Below are positions 1-9,775 of a stretch of 41,508 bases of DNA, piece by piece (position 1 is the first letter of the stretch; the number at the start of each line of letters is the position of its first letter). The position numbers were made by a program, and so were the translations under genes. The DNA is from Okeania sp. SIO3B5. Lineage in GTDB: Bacteria > Cyanobacteriota > Cyanobacteriia > Cyanobacteriales > Microcoleaceae. The notes under the pieces were generated by a model. The model was given only the letters and a program-made list of their open reading frames with translations, made no database searches and was not told the DNA's origin. Location: the NCBI RefSeq assembly GCF_010692555.1, contig NZ_JAAHHG010000023.1, positions 24,305 through 65,812 of the forward strand. Direction: 5' to 3'.

Positions 1-865
1 CATCTCGTTCCAAAAGTATTCCGGAACAGAAAAGTCTGCCGAACAATTCTTCCTACTTTCTGTGTTAAGCCAAATTTTTCAGCAGATTTTTTTTGAGATG
101 CTCTGGTTTACCTTTGAGTAACATCTCGTTCTAAAAGTATTCCGGAACAGAAAAATCTCTCGAACAATTCTTCCTACTTTCTGTGTTAAGCCAAATTTTT
201 TTTGAGGCACTCTGGTTTGCCTTTGAGTAACATCTCGTTCCAAAAGTATTCCGGAACAGAAAAGTCTGCCGAACAATTCTTCCTACTTTCTGTGTTAAGC
301 CAAATTTTTCAGCAGATTTTTTTTGAGATGCTCTGGTTTACCTTTGAGTAGCATCTCGTTCCAAAAGTATTCCGGAACAGAAAAGTCTGCCGAACAATTC
401 TTCCTACTTTCTGTGTTAAGCCAAATTTTTCAGCAGATTTTTTTTGAGATGCTCTGGTTTACCTTTGAGTAGCATCTCGTTCCAAAAGTATTCCGGAACA
501 GAAAAGTCTGCCGAACAATTCTTCCTACTTTCTGTGTTAAGCCAAATTTTTCAGCAGATTTTTTTTGAGATGCTCTGGTTTACCTTTGAGTAACATCTCG
601 TTCTAAAAGTATTCCGGAACAGAAAAATCTCTCGAACAATTCTTCCTACTTTCTGTGTTAAGCCAAATTTTTTTTGAGGCACTCTGGTTTGCCTTTGAGT
701 AACATCTCGTTCCAAAAGTATTCCGGAACAGAAAAGTCTGCCGAACAATTCTTCCTACTTTCTGCGTTAAGCCAAATTTTTTTTGAGGCACTCTGGTTTG
801 CCTTTGAGTAACATCTCGTTCCAAAAGTATTCCGGAACAGAAAAATCTCCCGAACAATTATTCCT
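1..865. repeat. Tandem array of 121-bp and 109-bp units
   Basis: Units begin with CATCTCGTTC at 1, 122, 231, 352, 473, 594, 703 and a partial one at 812. Spacings are 121, 109, 121, 121, 121, 109 and 109. The long unit differs from the short one by a 12-bp insert (CAGCAGATTTTT) in a T-rich stretch. Units at 122 and 594 share the same point variants, so a 472-bp block also looks duplicated. Each unit has GTTCC...GGAAC around ATTCCGGAAC, a small hairpin. Neither length is a multiple of three and no strand has a conserved frame, so I regard it as noncoding. It touches the window edge and may continue to the left. Confidence 0.95.
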
Positions 866-945
866 CTTACTTTCTCTGTCTTCCCACCCTCCCCACACTC
901 CCCACATTTTGCTTTTTCAGCAAACTCTAAATATTCTCTGCCAAC

Positions 946-2118
946 TCAAATCCTCGTGACAAAAATAACTTCTGAATTCTGACTTCTGACTTCTGACTTC
1001 ATTACCCTCCATCTCAATAAATTTTTCCCAGATTTACCAATAATTTCACTATCTATTCCTAACGCCTTCCGAGGTGCAATAGTCGCCAAATAAATTCCAG
1101 TCTCAATATCACAAATTCCCCACTTCACCAAATTATTAACCCCAACTAATAAAGGTAAAGTTGTTCCTGATAAAGTTCCATCTTTTAATCTTGCCGTACC
1201 ATTTTTAACTTCTATTTCTCTAGTATCCCAAGGATAAATTCCATCAGGTAATCCCAAGGGCGATAAAGCATCACTAACCAAAAATATTCCCTGCTGATAT
1301 TGACTCGCTTTCAACAAAATTTCTATCATTGTTGAACAGACGTGCTGACCATCAACAATTAAACCACACATAACATCAGAATTAGTAATTGCTGCCCCTA
1401 ATAAACCAGGTTTTCGATGATGTAAACTCGGCATCGCATTAAAAGCATGAGTCACCATTGAAGCCCCCAATTTAAAAGCTTTTTCTGCTTGATTTGCTGT
1501 GGCTTGAGAATGTCCTAAACTAACCGTAATTCCTAGATTTTTTAAATAGGGAATAACTGTTTCTGTGGAGTCTAATTCTGGAGCTAAGGTAATGATTTTA
1601 ACTATCTCAGCATACTCTCCCAAAACTTCTTTGACATTTTTGAACGTTAATGGTAGTAAATATTCCAATGGATGAGCGCCTCGCTTTTCTGGATTGAGAA
1701 AAGGACCTTCTAAATGAACACCCCAAATTTTTGCCATTTCTGGGTCTTGAGGTTGTGAGGCCAAATTGTGGAAGACTTGGAGCGATCGCTGAATATTATC
1801 TATAGAAGTTGTGACAATGGTGGGTAAAAAAGCATCTATTCCTTGTTGCCATAAATACTGACAAATCTCCTGTATTTTAGTAGTAGAATTTGCATCTACT
1901 TCAGGAAAAGCCAAACCCAAAGCACCATTAATTTGTAAATCAAACCCACCTAGAGAAACCCAATCTTTTTGAACATCAATAGTGGCAGATGTAGTAGGCA
2001 AAAGTTCCTCTGTTTGAGAGATAATTTGTTTAATATTGCCAGTAGAGTCAATCAAAATCTGTTGTAGGTCTTGATAACCAGGGATTTTAGCGTTAATAAT
2101 TTTAGTAGTTAAATTCAC
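946..2118 (-). CDS. nagA: N-acetylglucosamine-6-phosphate deacetylase
   Basis: Cytoplasmic amidohydrolase that removes acetate from GlcNAc-6-P to give glucosamine-6-P, linking amino-sugar recycling to central metabolism. At 390 aa it has normal family length. Metal and active-site motifs are present in order: HLEGPF (E137), GHSQAT (H203), THAFNAM (H224), IVDGQHV (255-260) and the catalytic VSDAL (D283). The start is GTG at 2118 with no strong ribosome binding site. The last ~20 codons, after the family-like ending NLLRW, read through a tandem GACTTCT repeat and give the tail SEVRSQNSE; this looks like a recent repeat-encoded extension. purE lies about 1.75 kb away on the other strand, and these two genes are neighbours in other cyanobacteria as far as I recall. 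Confidence 0.93.
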   Translation of the reverse strand: MNLTTKIINAKIPGYQDLQQILIDSTGNIKQIISQTEELLPTTSATIDVQKDWVSLGGFDLQINGALGLAFPEVDANSTTKIQEICQYLWQQGIDAFLPTIVTTSIDNIQRSLQVFHNLASQPQDPEMAKIWGVHLEGPFLNPEKRGAHPLEYLLPLTFKNVKEVLGEYAEIVKIITLAPELDSTETVIPYLKNLGITVSLGHSQATANQAEKAFKLGASMVTHAFNAMPSLHHRKPGLLGAAITNSDVMCGLIVDGQHVCSTMIEILLKASQYQQGIFLVSDALSPLGLPDGIYPWDTREIEVKNGTARLKDGTLSGTTLPLLVGVNNLVKWGICDIETGIYLATIAPRKALGIDSEIIGKSGKNLLRWRVMKSEVRSQNSEVIFVTRI

Positions 2119-2140
2119 GGGCTTAAGTAGGTAGATTTCA

Positions 2141-2472
2141 ACAATTAATAATTAATAATTAATAATTAATAATTAATAATTAAATAATTCGCGCCTTGAA
2201 GCCTCCCCTTTTAAGGGGAAAAAAGCGGTCGAGGGATGGATGGGTTTCCTAACCATATCCAATAGACCAAGAGCAGAAATAATATTTCCTTATATTCAAT
2301 TCCGTAACGGTTTTAACCAGAGGTAATTATCAATTATCAATTATCAATTATCCATTATCAATTATCAATTAATGAACTCTCCTTTAAAAAGTAGAGGATT
2401 GACTCAAAGGAAAATTTTTCTTTATTATCCCCTTAAAAGGGGAGGCTTTAAACCACAATTTTTCGGTAATTA
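2141..2472. repeat. Head-to-head pair of TTACC...GGTAA dispersed repeats with AT microsatellites
   Basis: Two copies of the same ~100-bp repeat in opposite orientation. The left copy (2141-2330) reads leftwards and ends in a TAATTAATAA microsatellite; the right copy (about 2370-2470) reads rightwards and ends CAATTTTTCGGTAA. The core is an AGAGGATTGA block, then CCCCTTAAAAGGGG, then GGCTTTAAACC. Between them lies a CAATTAT microsatellite (2327-2370). This fills the nagA to PEP-CTERM gap; 2473-2684 shows nothing else recognisable. Confidence 0.8.
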
Positions 2473-2684
2473 AACGTTAAACAATTGTAGGGGCGGTTTT
2501 AACCGAAAGCTTTGACTTCAACGCTGTCAAGTTCTAAAAACCCGCCCTTTAATATTACGTTTATTTATGCTCACTTACTTAAGTTAAAATTTCAAGAAAA
2601 ATTAGAGTTAGGAAAATATGAGAATCGGTGTTAAACTAGGTGGCAATTTAATAAGATATTTTTGATTAAAAGAAGTGTATAAAA

Positions 2685-3383
2685 ATGCAGATAAATCAAC
2701 TGAAATTTTGTACTTTAAGCGCTCTACTTTTAAGTTTTACATTTGCCCAAAAAAGTCATGCTGCAACTTTATTTCAAGTGGAGCAGGTATCACAATGGTT
2801 CACTGGCTTATTTGATAATACTAAACAGGTTACCGATAATCCTATGATTCCTTCGGTTACAATGTCAAATTGTCCGGTTAAACTTATTGGCAGTGACCTG
2901 ATGGAAAATACAGAAACTGTTTATTTAGAACAAACAACAGGAGGGTTTCCTTTTCGGGTCCGCTTGTATTCTTTTTTTAGTAATGATGACTCTCAAATTA
3001 CTATTAGTATTAGTCGTTTCCTCAACGAAACTTCTTTATTTGGTTTATGCGATCGCCCTGAATCTGAACAGTTTATTAATGCTACAAATTTAGATAATTT
3101 TAACTGTGAAATAAACCTTTCTTTTGTTTCTAATACTTATGTAGGGACTAACGAACCAGAAGGTTGTTCGACCACTTTTTCTGGGGGTAAAGTTATTTCT
3201 GATATTGTGATTAAGCCTAATAGTATTGATTCTTTAGATCGTGTTTTTGATAGTAATGGTAATCTGTTATTTGGCACACCTATAACCTTTAATCGTATTG
3301 AAGCAGTTCCTGAACCGTCCATATTATTCGGATTATTTATATTAAGTGGTTTAGGGTTAGGAAAAGCCTCTAAACATGATTAA
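2685..3383 (+). CDS. PEP-CTERM sorting-signal exported protein
   Basis: A 232-aa secreted protein of unknown function. Residues 1-27 form a Sec signal peptide (polar start, hydrophobic CTLSALLLSFTF, AxA-like cut at SHAA). The C-terminus has the PEP-CTERM signal: VPEPS at about 208-212, a hydrophobic helix with glycines, then a short basic end. In other bacteria this signal is handled by an exosortase. The middle is beta-rich with several Cys (SNCP, GLCD, FNCE, GCST) that could form disulfides. No catalytic motif is visible. It stands alone, flanked by repeats, so it gives no operon clue. Confidence 0.8.
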   Translation: MQINQLKFCTLSALLLSFTFAQKSHAATLFQVEQVSQWFTGLFDNTKQVTDNPMIPSVTMSNCPVKLIGSDLMENTETVYLEQTTGGFPFRVRLYSFFSNDDSQITISISRFLNETSLFGLCDRPESEQFINATNLDNFNCEINLSFVSNTYVGTNEPEGCSTTFSGGKVISDIVIKPNSIDSLDRVFDSNGNLLFGTPITFNRIEAVPEPSILFGLFILSGLGLGKASKHD

Positions 3384-3473
3384 AAAAGTCTGGTTTTTGG
3401 GAATAACGACGAAGGAGTTAGGAGTCAGAAGGAAAGAAAGAAGAGGAGGAAAAGGAGAAAGTTTTTGTATCAC

Positions 3474-3753
3474 TAATTAGGGCTTGCTGATTAAATATAA
3501 AAGCATTGGCATATAAAGATTTTAGCCTTTTTGAGGTCAAAAAAAGTGCACCTGTTTCAGCTTTTCATGCTCAAAAAGGAGCGTATTTTAGGCTCATAGT
3601 TGGGCAGAAAAATTAAGGGACAATTCTTACTCCTACCTTCTCTAAGTTCCCATTTCTCCTGTCTCCTGTCTCCCCCTCCTGGGAGGGGTTAGGGGTGGGT
3701 TGTCTCCTGTCTCCTACCCTCACCCATAAGACTTTTTCAGCAAACCCTAATTA
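3474..3753. mobile_element. Family A MITE-like element, copy 1 (TIR AATTAGGGCTTGCTGA)
   Basis: It starts TAATTAGGGCTTGCTGA and ends TCAGCAAACCCTAATTA, a near-perfect terminal inverted repeat of about 16 bp. The interior holds noncoding blocks shared with the copies at 9419-9660 (opposite orientation) and 31964-32424. It carries the uninterrupted AAAGATTTTAGCC site that is occupied by another element in the 31964 copy. No transposase gene is inside. A CGGACATGATATT end of another family lies directly to its right (3756-3769). Confidence 0.85.
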
Positions 3754-3873
3754 CCCGGACATGATATTATAAAAATTTTTATAAAGGTAGACTACAAAAC
3801 TTCTGCTCTCTGCCCTCTGCCCTCTGCCTTTAAGCCAAAATCTCTGTATTTTTAATGAAAACTCCTATAAATT

Positions 3874-4389
3874 ATGAATCCAATCATCGGAATTATTATG
3901 GGCAGTGACTCAGACTTGCCCACAATGAAAGAAGCGATCGCTATCTGTGAAGAATTTGAAGTCCCTTTAGAAGTCGGCATTGTCTCGGCCCACCGCACGC
4001 CCCAGAGAATGTTTGAATATGCCCAAACTGCCCATCAAAGAGGATTAAAAGTCATAATTGCCGGAGCGGGTGGGGCAGCACATTTACCAGGGATTGTCGC
4101 ATCTTTAACGCCACTCCCTGTAATTGGAGTCCCCGTACAAACCAGAACATTACAAGGAATTGACTCCCTATACTCTATAGTGCAAATGCCAGGAGGAATA
4201 CCAGTAGCCACGGTAGCGATCGGCAATGCCAAAAATGCCGGTTTATTAGCCATTCAGATATTAGCATCTCACCAACCAGAACTATTAGAACGAGTCCAAA
4301 AATATCGTCAGACCCTAGCTGAATCAGTAATGGACAAACAAACTAGATTAGAGAAAATGGGATACCAGGAATATCTAACACAAATTTAA
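3874..4389 (+). CDS. purE: N5-carboxyaminoimidazole ribonucleotide mutase
   Basis: Class I PurE, cytoplasmic, moves the carboxyl group of N5-CAIR to C4 to make CAIR in purine synthesis. At 171 aa it has full family length. The phosphate-binding [10 protein letters not shown] loop is at 9-18, the catalytic SAHRTP with His40 at 38-43, and the [11 protein letters not shown] loop at about 63-73. An ATG start with the family-typical beginning supports the 5' end. No operon partner; about 490 bp of repeats precede it. Confidence 0.97.
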   Translation: MNPIIGIIMGSDSDLPTMKEAIAICEEFEVPLEVGIVSAHRTPQRMFEYAQTAHQRGLKVIIAGAGGAAHLPGIVASLTPLPVIGVPVQTRTLQGIDSLYSIVQMPGGIPVATVAIGNAKNAGLLAIQILASHQPELLERVQKYRQTLAESVMDKQTRLEKMGYQEYLTQI

Positions 4390-4404
4390 TTAACTTGCAA
4401 ACAT

Positions 4405-5064
4405 TTTAGAACAAAAATCTGGCAAATAATTGGTATTCTAAACAGGCAGAGACTTTAAAAAATCTCAGACACCCGAAAAGACTTTCACTTTAAGCTAGCT
4501 CATCATTTATGCGACCAAGCAGGAATGATATTTTTGGAAGACTTAGACTTGAGAACCTGGGCCAAAGGAATGTTAACTAGCTATCAGCTATCAGCTATCA
4601 GCTATCAGCCTAAAAATTTGTGCTTATGTAATGATATCTGGCAAGCAGAGCATTCCAGAATGTCCAAGCTTGGGTAAAACATCCCCGACAGGCAAGCAAG
4701 TCGTTTAATTTTAGGAGGGGTTGCGCATCCCTTCCGCGCAAAGCTGACCGCTGATTGCTGAAGTGCTGACCGCTTTATAGGTAAACATACTTTAGATGCA
4801 GGGTTCGGTCAGTTATTTAATATCTTGGCTTGGGTATGCAGAAAACAAGGGGTTTATTTTTGCCAGGTAGACTACAGATATACCAGTCAAATTTGTCCGA
4901 ACTGTGGAGCAAATACAGGTAAAAAAGACCTGTCTGAACGTATTCATAAATGCTCTGAATGTCACTACGAAATAAACTGTGATGTAGCAAGCAACAAAAG
5001 TGATTTGCCATCGAGGTGTCACTGCGGTCTTTGCAGATCGTGGTTCAACAAATTGACTGTGTAG
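4405..5064 (+). pseudogene. Decayed IS200/IS605-type tnpB (OrfB)
   Basis: Pieces of one TnpB reading frame. Codons from 4459 give KISDTRKDFHFKLAHH, then LCDQAGMIFLEDLDLR (RuvC region with the E of FLEDLDL). The frame breaks off at about 4578 and resumes at 4780 with GKHTLDAGFGQ, reaching YTSQICPNCG...HKCSECH, the CxxC/CxxC zinc ribbon. After the last RuvC Asp (NCDVAS, about 4980) a frameshift occurs; the other frame still reads GVTAVFADRGSTN. Another frameshift sits in the A-run near 4458. The gap 4579-4777 is an inserted repeat. No intact transposase or nuclease is possible. Confidence 0.88.
4579..4777. repeat. AGCTATCAGC-type repeat inserted in tnpB
   Basis: A ~200-bp insert starting with four tandem AGCTATC units and ending with GCTGACCGCTGATTGCTGA...GCTGACCGCT. 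Its ends resemble the inner parts of family B elements (such as 24259-24433), but the GTAAGCATTCAGC tips are missing. It also holds a GC-rich segment at 4713-4740 (GGGGTTGCGCATCCCTTCCGCGCAAAG). The TnpB frame is continuous on both sides, so this is an insertion. Confidence 0.65.
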
Positions 5065-5094
5065 CCGTACTGTCGGGGGTTGTTTTCAATCTAG

Positions 5095-5211
5095 ATAAGT
5101 GCCACTCAAGCAGTAAACCTAAATCGTGAAGTTTGGCAATCTCCCATTATAATTTTTGATTTAACGGGAGAAGATGTCAAACAAGAATTGGTGCGCTATT
5201 TTCATTTGTAA
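5095..5211 (+). pseudogene. Unrecognised coding-like remnant
   Basis: After the tnpB remnant, an open stretch with protein-like composition ends at TAA 5209-5211: ATQAVNLNREVWQSP, then IIIFDLTGEDVKQELVRY and FHL. A stop at 5092-5094 bounds it upstream and no start codon is present. I do not recognise the family; it looks like the C-terminus of a lost gene. Confidence is limited because a 37-codon open frame can occur by chance. Confidence 0.3.
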
Positions 5212-5231
5212 ACTATTGATTAGTTCTCACA

Positions 5232-6716
5232 ATGACATCTAAAGTAAAATTCAAGAACAATAGAACAAAAAAGAGACAGTTATTATCAGCAAGATATAGC
5301 AGTTTCTTAGAACCGACAGCACTAATAAACAGGTTACGTCGGACAAGATGGTTTACCCCGGCAACATTAGCCTGTATACCTCTAGTATTCATAATTATTG
5401 CCTTATGGGCAGGAGCTGCCACAGCTCAAGACCAAGAATTGACCCCAGAGTATGTCAAAGGGGTATTAGATTCAATATGGATTTTGGTAGCTTCAATATT
5501 TGTGATTTTTATGAATGCTGGTTTCGGAATGTTAGAAACTGGCTTTTGTCGTCATAAAAATGCAGTTAATATCTTAGCAAAAAACCTAATTGTATTTGCC
5601 CTAGCTACATTAGTTTATTGGGCCATAGGATTTTCCATAATGTTTGCTGGAGACCATCCCTTTATTGGTGGAGGTGGTTTTTTCCTCACCGGGGAACCTA
5701 CTAGCTACGGACTAGATCCATTTCCTTCAGGTTTACCATTGCCTGTATTTTTTCTATTCCAAGCAGCTTTTGCCGCTACTGCAGCAACCATTGTTTCTGG
5801 CGCTGTAGCTGAAAGGATTGAATTTAGTGCCTTTTTATTCTTTAGCTTGTTAATCACAGGTATTTCATACCCCATTACCGGACATTGGATCTGGGGTGGT
5901 GGTTGGCTAGCTGAAATGGGCTTCGCTGACTTTGCTGGTTCAACAGCAGTCCACTCAGTTGGTGGCTGGGCAGCACTGGTCGGAGCATATATTTTAGGGC
6001 CAAGGATGGGCAAATATGATGAGAATGACCAACCGAGAGCTATTCCTGGTCATAATATGGGTTTTGCGACCTTGGGCTGTTTAATTCTGTGGATCGGCTG
6101 GTTTGGCTTTAACCCTGGTTCGGAACTAGCAGCAAACGAAAATGTGGCTTTTATAGCCGTAACCACAAATTTAGCAGCAGCAGCAGGGGGGGCTACCGCA
6201 ACTATTACATCTTGGTTGAAAGATGGTAAGCCAGACCTCTCAATGATTATTAACGGTGTTTTAGCTGGACTGGTAGGTATTACAGCAGGTTGTAATGGCG
6301 TGTCTTATTTAGAGGCAGTAATTATCGGTGCTGTTGCTGGCATCATTGTTGTATTTTCTGTACCTTTGTTTGACAAGTTGAAAGTTGATGACCCAGTAGG
6401 TGCCACATCAGTTCACTTAGTCTGTGGAATTTGGGGTACTTTAGCTGTTGGTATTTTTGTTGATGGTGCTGATATCTTGACTCAGGCCATAGGTATTATC
6501 TCAGTGGGACTATTCACAGTGATTACGAGTGCTATCTTCTGGCTAGCTTTGAGAGCTACTACAGGTATTCGTGTCCATGCGGAACAAGAATTTGAAGGCT
6601 TGGATATTGCTGAACATGGTATGGAAGCTTATACAGGGTTTATGAAAGAACCTGATGCTTTTGGCCCTGGAATGGCAAATAGAATGGATATCGATCAAGG
6701 TCTGCAAAAACACTAA
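5232..6716 (+). CDS. amt: Ammonium transporter, Amt family
   Basis: Inner-membrane Amt/MEP/Rh channel taking up ammonium. The 494-aa product has a basic N-terminal extension (1-45), a signal-like hydrophobic segment ending AGAATAQ, then the usual ~11 helices. Both pore histidines are present: H241 in [11 protein letters not shown] and H395 in [10 protein letters not shown]. The Amt signature runs through [14 protein letters not shown]. The cytoplasmic C-tail ([20 protein letters not shown]) is the conserved gating region bound by PII proteins in homologues. No clear NtcA box was seen in the short leader. The SGNH gene follows after 77 bp. Confidence 0.96.
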   Translation: MTSKVKFKNNRTKKRQLLSARYSSFLEPTALINRLRRTRWFTPATLACIPLVFIIIALWAGAATAQDQELTPEYVKGVLDSIWILVASIFVIFMNAGFGMLETGFCRHKNAVNILAKNLIVFALATLVYWAIGFSIMFAGDHPFIGGGGFFLTGEPTSYGLDPFPSGLPLPVFFLFQAAFAATAATIVSGAVAERIEFSAFLFFSLLITGISYPITGHWIWGGGWLAEMGFADFAGSTAVHSVGGWAALVGAYILGPRMGKYDENDQPRAIPGHNMGFATLGCLILWIGWFGFNPGSELAANENVAFIAVTTNLAAAAGGATATITSWLKDGKPDLSMIINGVLAGLVGITAGCNGVSYLEAVIIGAVAGIIVVFSVPLFDKLKVDDPVGATSVHLVCGIWGTLAVGIFVDGADILTQAIGIISVGLFTVITSAIFWLALRATTGIRVHAEQEFEGLDIAEHGMEAYTGFMKEPDAFGPGMANRMDIDQGLQKH

Positions 6717-6793
6717 TGGGAAAATTCTGGGTAAAATAGCCATAGCCATGAATCAGTTACTTCAGTATCGGAGACTAATTTTATTCAGCTACG

Positions 6794-7672
6794 GTGTTTA
6801 CTTTATCTAAAAATGTTCCAACTTGGGCTTGGTGTTCTTTAGCTGCTAACGGGCTACTGTTATTAACAGTGGCCACCTTAGTTACTCATAACTACAAATT
6901 GTCAGAAGAGCCTCAAGCAAATGCTACAATAAACTATACTACCGAAAACTATACTACCGATCGGATTAGAACTAATAGACCAAGTCCACTATTTGGAGAA
7001 GCGAGGAAAGAGCTTCTGGCTATTGGTAGAAGCCATAAATGGACTTATGAACAATGGGTAGAACAGTTACAGCGAGAGGCGATCGCTGCTGCTAAAAATC
7101 GTCCTGATCGTCTAACTGTTATGGCGGGAGATTCTTTGAGTCTTTGGTTTCCCTCTCAACTTCTCCCTAGAGATAGAACCTGGTTAAATCAAGGAATTTC
7201 TGGAGAAACTTCGTCTGGCCTACTGAAGCGACTTTATTTATTTGATAGTACGAGGCCAGAAACAATTTTTGTGATGATTGGTATTAATGATTTAATTCAT
7301 GGAGAGAGCGATCGGGTCGTTTTAGCAAATCAAAAAAAAATTATTAACCAATTACGATCTATTCATCCTGGCAGTCAAATAGTTATCCAATCTATATTAC
7401 CCCACAGTGGAGAGAGGGCTATCTGGGAAGGTCGGGATTATCTTTTACAACTACCTAATAGTCGCATCAGAAGAATAAATCGTAGTCTAAAAGCTTTAGC
7501 TGATGCTGAGGGAGCATTCTTTTTAAATCTTCACCCATTATTTACAGATTCTCAAGGTTTTCTCCGAGGGGAGCTTAGTACTGATGGTCTCCATCTCAAT
7601 GAGAATGGTTATCAAATTTGGAGTACGGCAATCCAAATGTATAGCAAAATGAGACTAGAAGAACCTCAGTAG
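6794..7672 (+). CDS. SGNH/GDSL hydrolase, membrane-anchored
   Basis: Predicted esterase or lipase of the SGNH fold, 292 aa. One hydrophobic segment near the N-terminus (residues ~9-30) suggests a membrane anchor with the catalytic domain outside. Blocks are in order: MAGDSLS (nucleophile S114), NQGISGETSSG, IGINDL (block III Asn), and DGLHLNENGY (catalytic Asp/His). The start is GTG at 6794, limited by an upstream in-frame TAA. It is 77 bp behind amt on the same strand, so co-transcription is plausible. The substrate cannot be read from the sequence. Confidence 0.88.
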   Translation: MFTLSKNVPTWAWCSLAANGLLLLTVATLVTHNYKLSEEPQANATINYTTENYTTDRIRTNRPSPLFGEARKELLAIGRSHKWTYEQWVEQLQREAIAAAKNRPDRLTVMAGDSLSLWFPSQLLPRDRTWLNQGISGETSSGLLKRLYLFDSTRPETIFVMIGINDLIHGESDRVVLANQKKIINQLRSIHPGSQIVIQSILPHSGERAIWEGRDYLLQLPNSRIRRINRSLKALADAEGAFFLNLHPLFTDSQGFLRGELSTDGLHLNENGYQIWSTAIQMYSKMRLEEPQ

Positions 7673-8140
7673 GGGAGTAAGGGAGTGGGGGAGTAGGGGA
7701 GTAGGAGAGTGAGGGAGTGGGGGACTGGGGGAGAAGTAAAGATAACAATAATTAAAGCTAACTAGGGTGCTAATTATCAAAAATTCTATCAAAGCTATTT
7801 ATTCTGACTCCTGACTCCTGACTTGGTGAGCTGATTAACCAGAATTAATAAAGATGAAAAAGATGGCATATTCCTCAAGAGTCATCTTAAGATGACTTAA
7901 GCTATTAGCCAAGGATTTTAATCCTTGGTGAGCTATTAACTAGCTATTAGCTTTCAGCATTTAGCTATCAGCTAAAAATCCAAGGGTTCATCCCCCACTA
8001 TATTTGAAAAATTAGTCGTGCATTTTAATGGGGGATTCAAACCCTGATTATACAAGCCAGAGAAGCTGATAGCTGACCGCTGACCGCTGACTGCTATTTC
8101 AATGATGAAAGAAATTTAATCATAAGGTTAAAAATAATCT
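7673..8140. repeat. Gene-less gap filled with short repeats
   Basis: Holds a GGGGAGTAGGGGAGT microsatellite (7672-7735), a CTGACTCCTGACTC stretch near 7805, a perfect AAGGATTTTAATCCTT palindrome at about 7912-7927, then AGCTATTAGCT / GCTGACCGCTGACC blocks like those in family B, closing before ispH. No coding sign was seen. Confidence 0.7.
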
Positions 8141-9346
8141 ATGGATACAAAAGCTTTTACCAGGGCACTAAAAAAATCTGAGAATTATAACCGCAAAGGG
8201 TTTGGTCATGCAGAAGAAGTCGCCACAGTTATGCAGTCTGTTTATCAAAGTAACTTAATTCAACAAATTAGAGATAATGATTATACCCTACAAAAAGGCT
8301 ATGTTACTATTAAACTCGCAAAAGCTTTTGGTTTTTGTTGGGGTGTTGAAAGGTCAGTAGCTATAGCTTATGAAACTCGTCAACATTTTCCCAACCAACA
8401 AATTTGGATTACTTATGAGTTAATTCATAATCCTTCTGTTAATCAAGATATGAGGGATATGAAAGTTAAATTTATTCCTGTAATTGATGGTAAAAAAGAT
8501 TTTTCTGTAGTTGGAGATAATGATGTTGTAATATTACCTGCTTTTGGTGCAAGTATTCAGGAAATGCAAATATTAAAGGAGAAAAATTGCCAAATTGTTG
8601 ATACTACTTGCCCTTGGGTTTCTAAAGTTTGGAACAGTGTTGAAAAACATAAAAAGAAAAAATTTACTTCTATTATTCACGGTAAATATAGTCATGCAGA
8701 AACTATAGCTACCAGCTCTTTTGCCGATAAATATTTGATAGTTCTGAATAAATCACAAGCAGAATATGTCTGTAATTATATTCTCAATGGTGGCAACCGT
8801 GATGAATTTATGGATAAGTTTAAATTAGCTTATTCTGAAGGTTTCGATCCGGATTTAGATTTAGAACAAATTGGTATTGCTAATCAGACTACTATGCTGA
8901 AAAGTGAAACTGAGCAAATAGGAAAGTTGCTAGAACGAACAATGATGAAAAAGTACGGACCAGATAAATTAAATGAACATTATCAAAATTTTAATACTAT
9001 CTGCGACGCGACTCAAGAAAGACAAGATGCAATGGCGGGTTTATTCGATGAAAAGGTAGATTTAATGGTAGTAATAGGAGGGTTTAATTCTTCTAATACT
9101 ACTCACTTGCAGGAAATGGCAATAGAAAATGGCATTCCTTCCTATCATATTGATAGTGCTAAAAGGATTTTATCTGGGAATAAAATTGAACATAAACCTT
9201 TAGGAAGTGAGGTGAAAATATCTGAAGGTTGGCTGCCTGAAGGTGAGGTCGTTGTGGGTGTGACTTCTGGCGCTTCAACTCCGGATAAAGCTGTTGAAGA
9301 TACTATTAATAAAATTTTGGAGATGAAGTTGGTTGTGATGAATTAA
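8141..9346 (+). CDS. ispH: 4-hydroxy-3-methylbut-2-enyl diphosphate reductase
   Basis: Last enzyme of the MEP isoprenoid pathway; an Fe-S reductase giving IPP and DMAPP. At 401 aa it is the longer plant/cyanobacterial form with an extra N-terminal ~55 residues. The three cluster cysteines are C66 (FGFCWGVER), C157 ([10 protein letters not shown]) and C288 ([10 protein letters not shown]). Other family motifs are [17 protein letters not shown] and [14 protein letters not shown] start at 8141; no strong Shine-Dalgarno. It is monocistronic between repeats. Confidence 0.97.
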   Translation: MDTKAFTRALKKSENYNRKGFGHAEEVATVMQSVYQSNLIQQIRDNDYTLQKGYVTIKLAKAFGFCWGVERSVAIAYETRQHFPNQQIWITYELIHNPSVNQDMRDMKVKFIPVIDGKKDFSVVGDNDVVILPAFGASIQEMQILKEKNCQIVDTTCPWVSKVWNSVEKHKKKKFTSIIHGKYSHAETIATSSFADKYLIVLNKSQAEYVCNYILNGGNRDEFMDKFKLAYSEGFDPDLDLEQIGIANQTTMLKSETEQIGKLLERTMMKKYGPDKLNEHYQNFNTICDATQERQDAMAGLFDEKVDLMVVIGGFNSSNTTHLQEMAIENGIPSYHIDSAKRILSGNKIEHKPLGSEVKISEGWLPEGEVVVGVTSGASTPDKAVEDTINKILEMKLVVMN

Positions 9347-9418
9347 ATATTAGCCTGTTTTAATTAAGAAAATTTAGTGGTGATTCTTAATTTGATAGTT
9401 TCACCACTACTAGAAAAC

Positions 9419-9660
9419 AATTAGGGCTTGCTGAAAAATTGGTTGGTGGGGGTAGGACACGGGGACGCGGAGACGCGGAGACGCGGAGATGGGGGGACTT
9501 ACCAGACGCAGGGACGCAAAGAGGAGTAAGAATTTTGTCTGCTCAAAATCCTAACTTTTTGAGCATAAAGAACTGAAAACCAGGCACTTTTTCAAGACCT
9601 AAGAAGGCTGAAACTTTTATATGTCAATGCTTTGATAGTTAATCAGCAAGCCCCAATTAG
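9419..9660. mobile_element. Family A MITE-like element, copy 2 (inverted)
   Basis: It begins AATTAGGGCTTGCTGA and ends TCAGCAAGCCCCAATT. The interior matches copy 1 in reverse orientation (GAGCATAAAGAACTG, then CACTTTTTCAAGACC, CTTTTATATGTCAATGC). A GACGCGGAGACGCGGAG microsatellite has expanded inside. No gene is present. Confidence 0.8.
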
Positions 9661-9684
9661 ACGTTGCTGAATTGAGCTATAGAA

Positions 9685-9775
9685 GTCTGCCTAACGTTTG
9701 ATGTCAGCAGCGGAAAAAATCTCTCCAAAAAAGCCCAACTGTCTCGCCAATCTGCTGCACTGAACTTTCGACAAA
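9685..9775 (-). other. attC-like recombination site (tentative)
   Basis: On the minus strand, just beyond the small exported-protein gene, there is an imperfect inverted repeat (GTTCAGTGCAGCAG ... CTGCTGACATCAAAC) ending in CGTTAGGC, which resembles the R' end GTTRRRY of integron attC sites. The opposite core (GTCGAAA) is a poor match to RYYYAAC. A GTTAGAC box lies upstream of the gene at 10396-10402. No integrase is in the window, so this could be chance. Confidence 0.3.

Noticed and set aside
79-857. Minus-strand open frames of 65-84 codons in the tandem array
   Set aside because: They exist only because the units repeat; unit lengths (121, 109) shift the frame, no ribosome site is present, and identical frames recur at 79 and 551.
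1-865. CRISPR array
   Set aside because: Units are contiguous and similar throughout; there are no unique spacers and no cas genes.
5064-5231. NtcA-type GTA-N8-TAC site in front of amt
   Set aside because: I looked for it and found no such spacing; GTAGCCGTAC has only four bases between.
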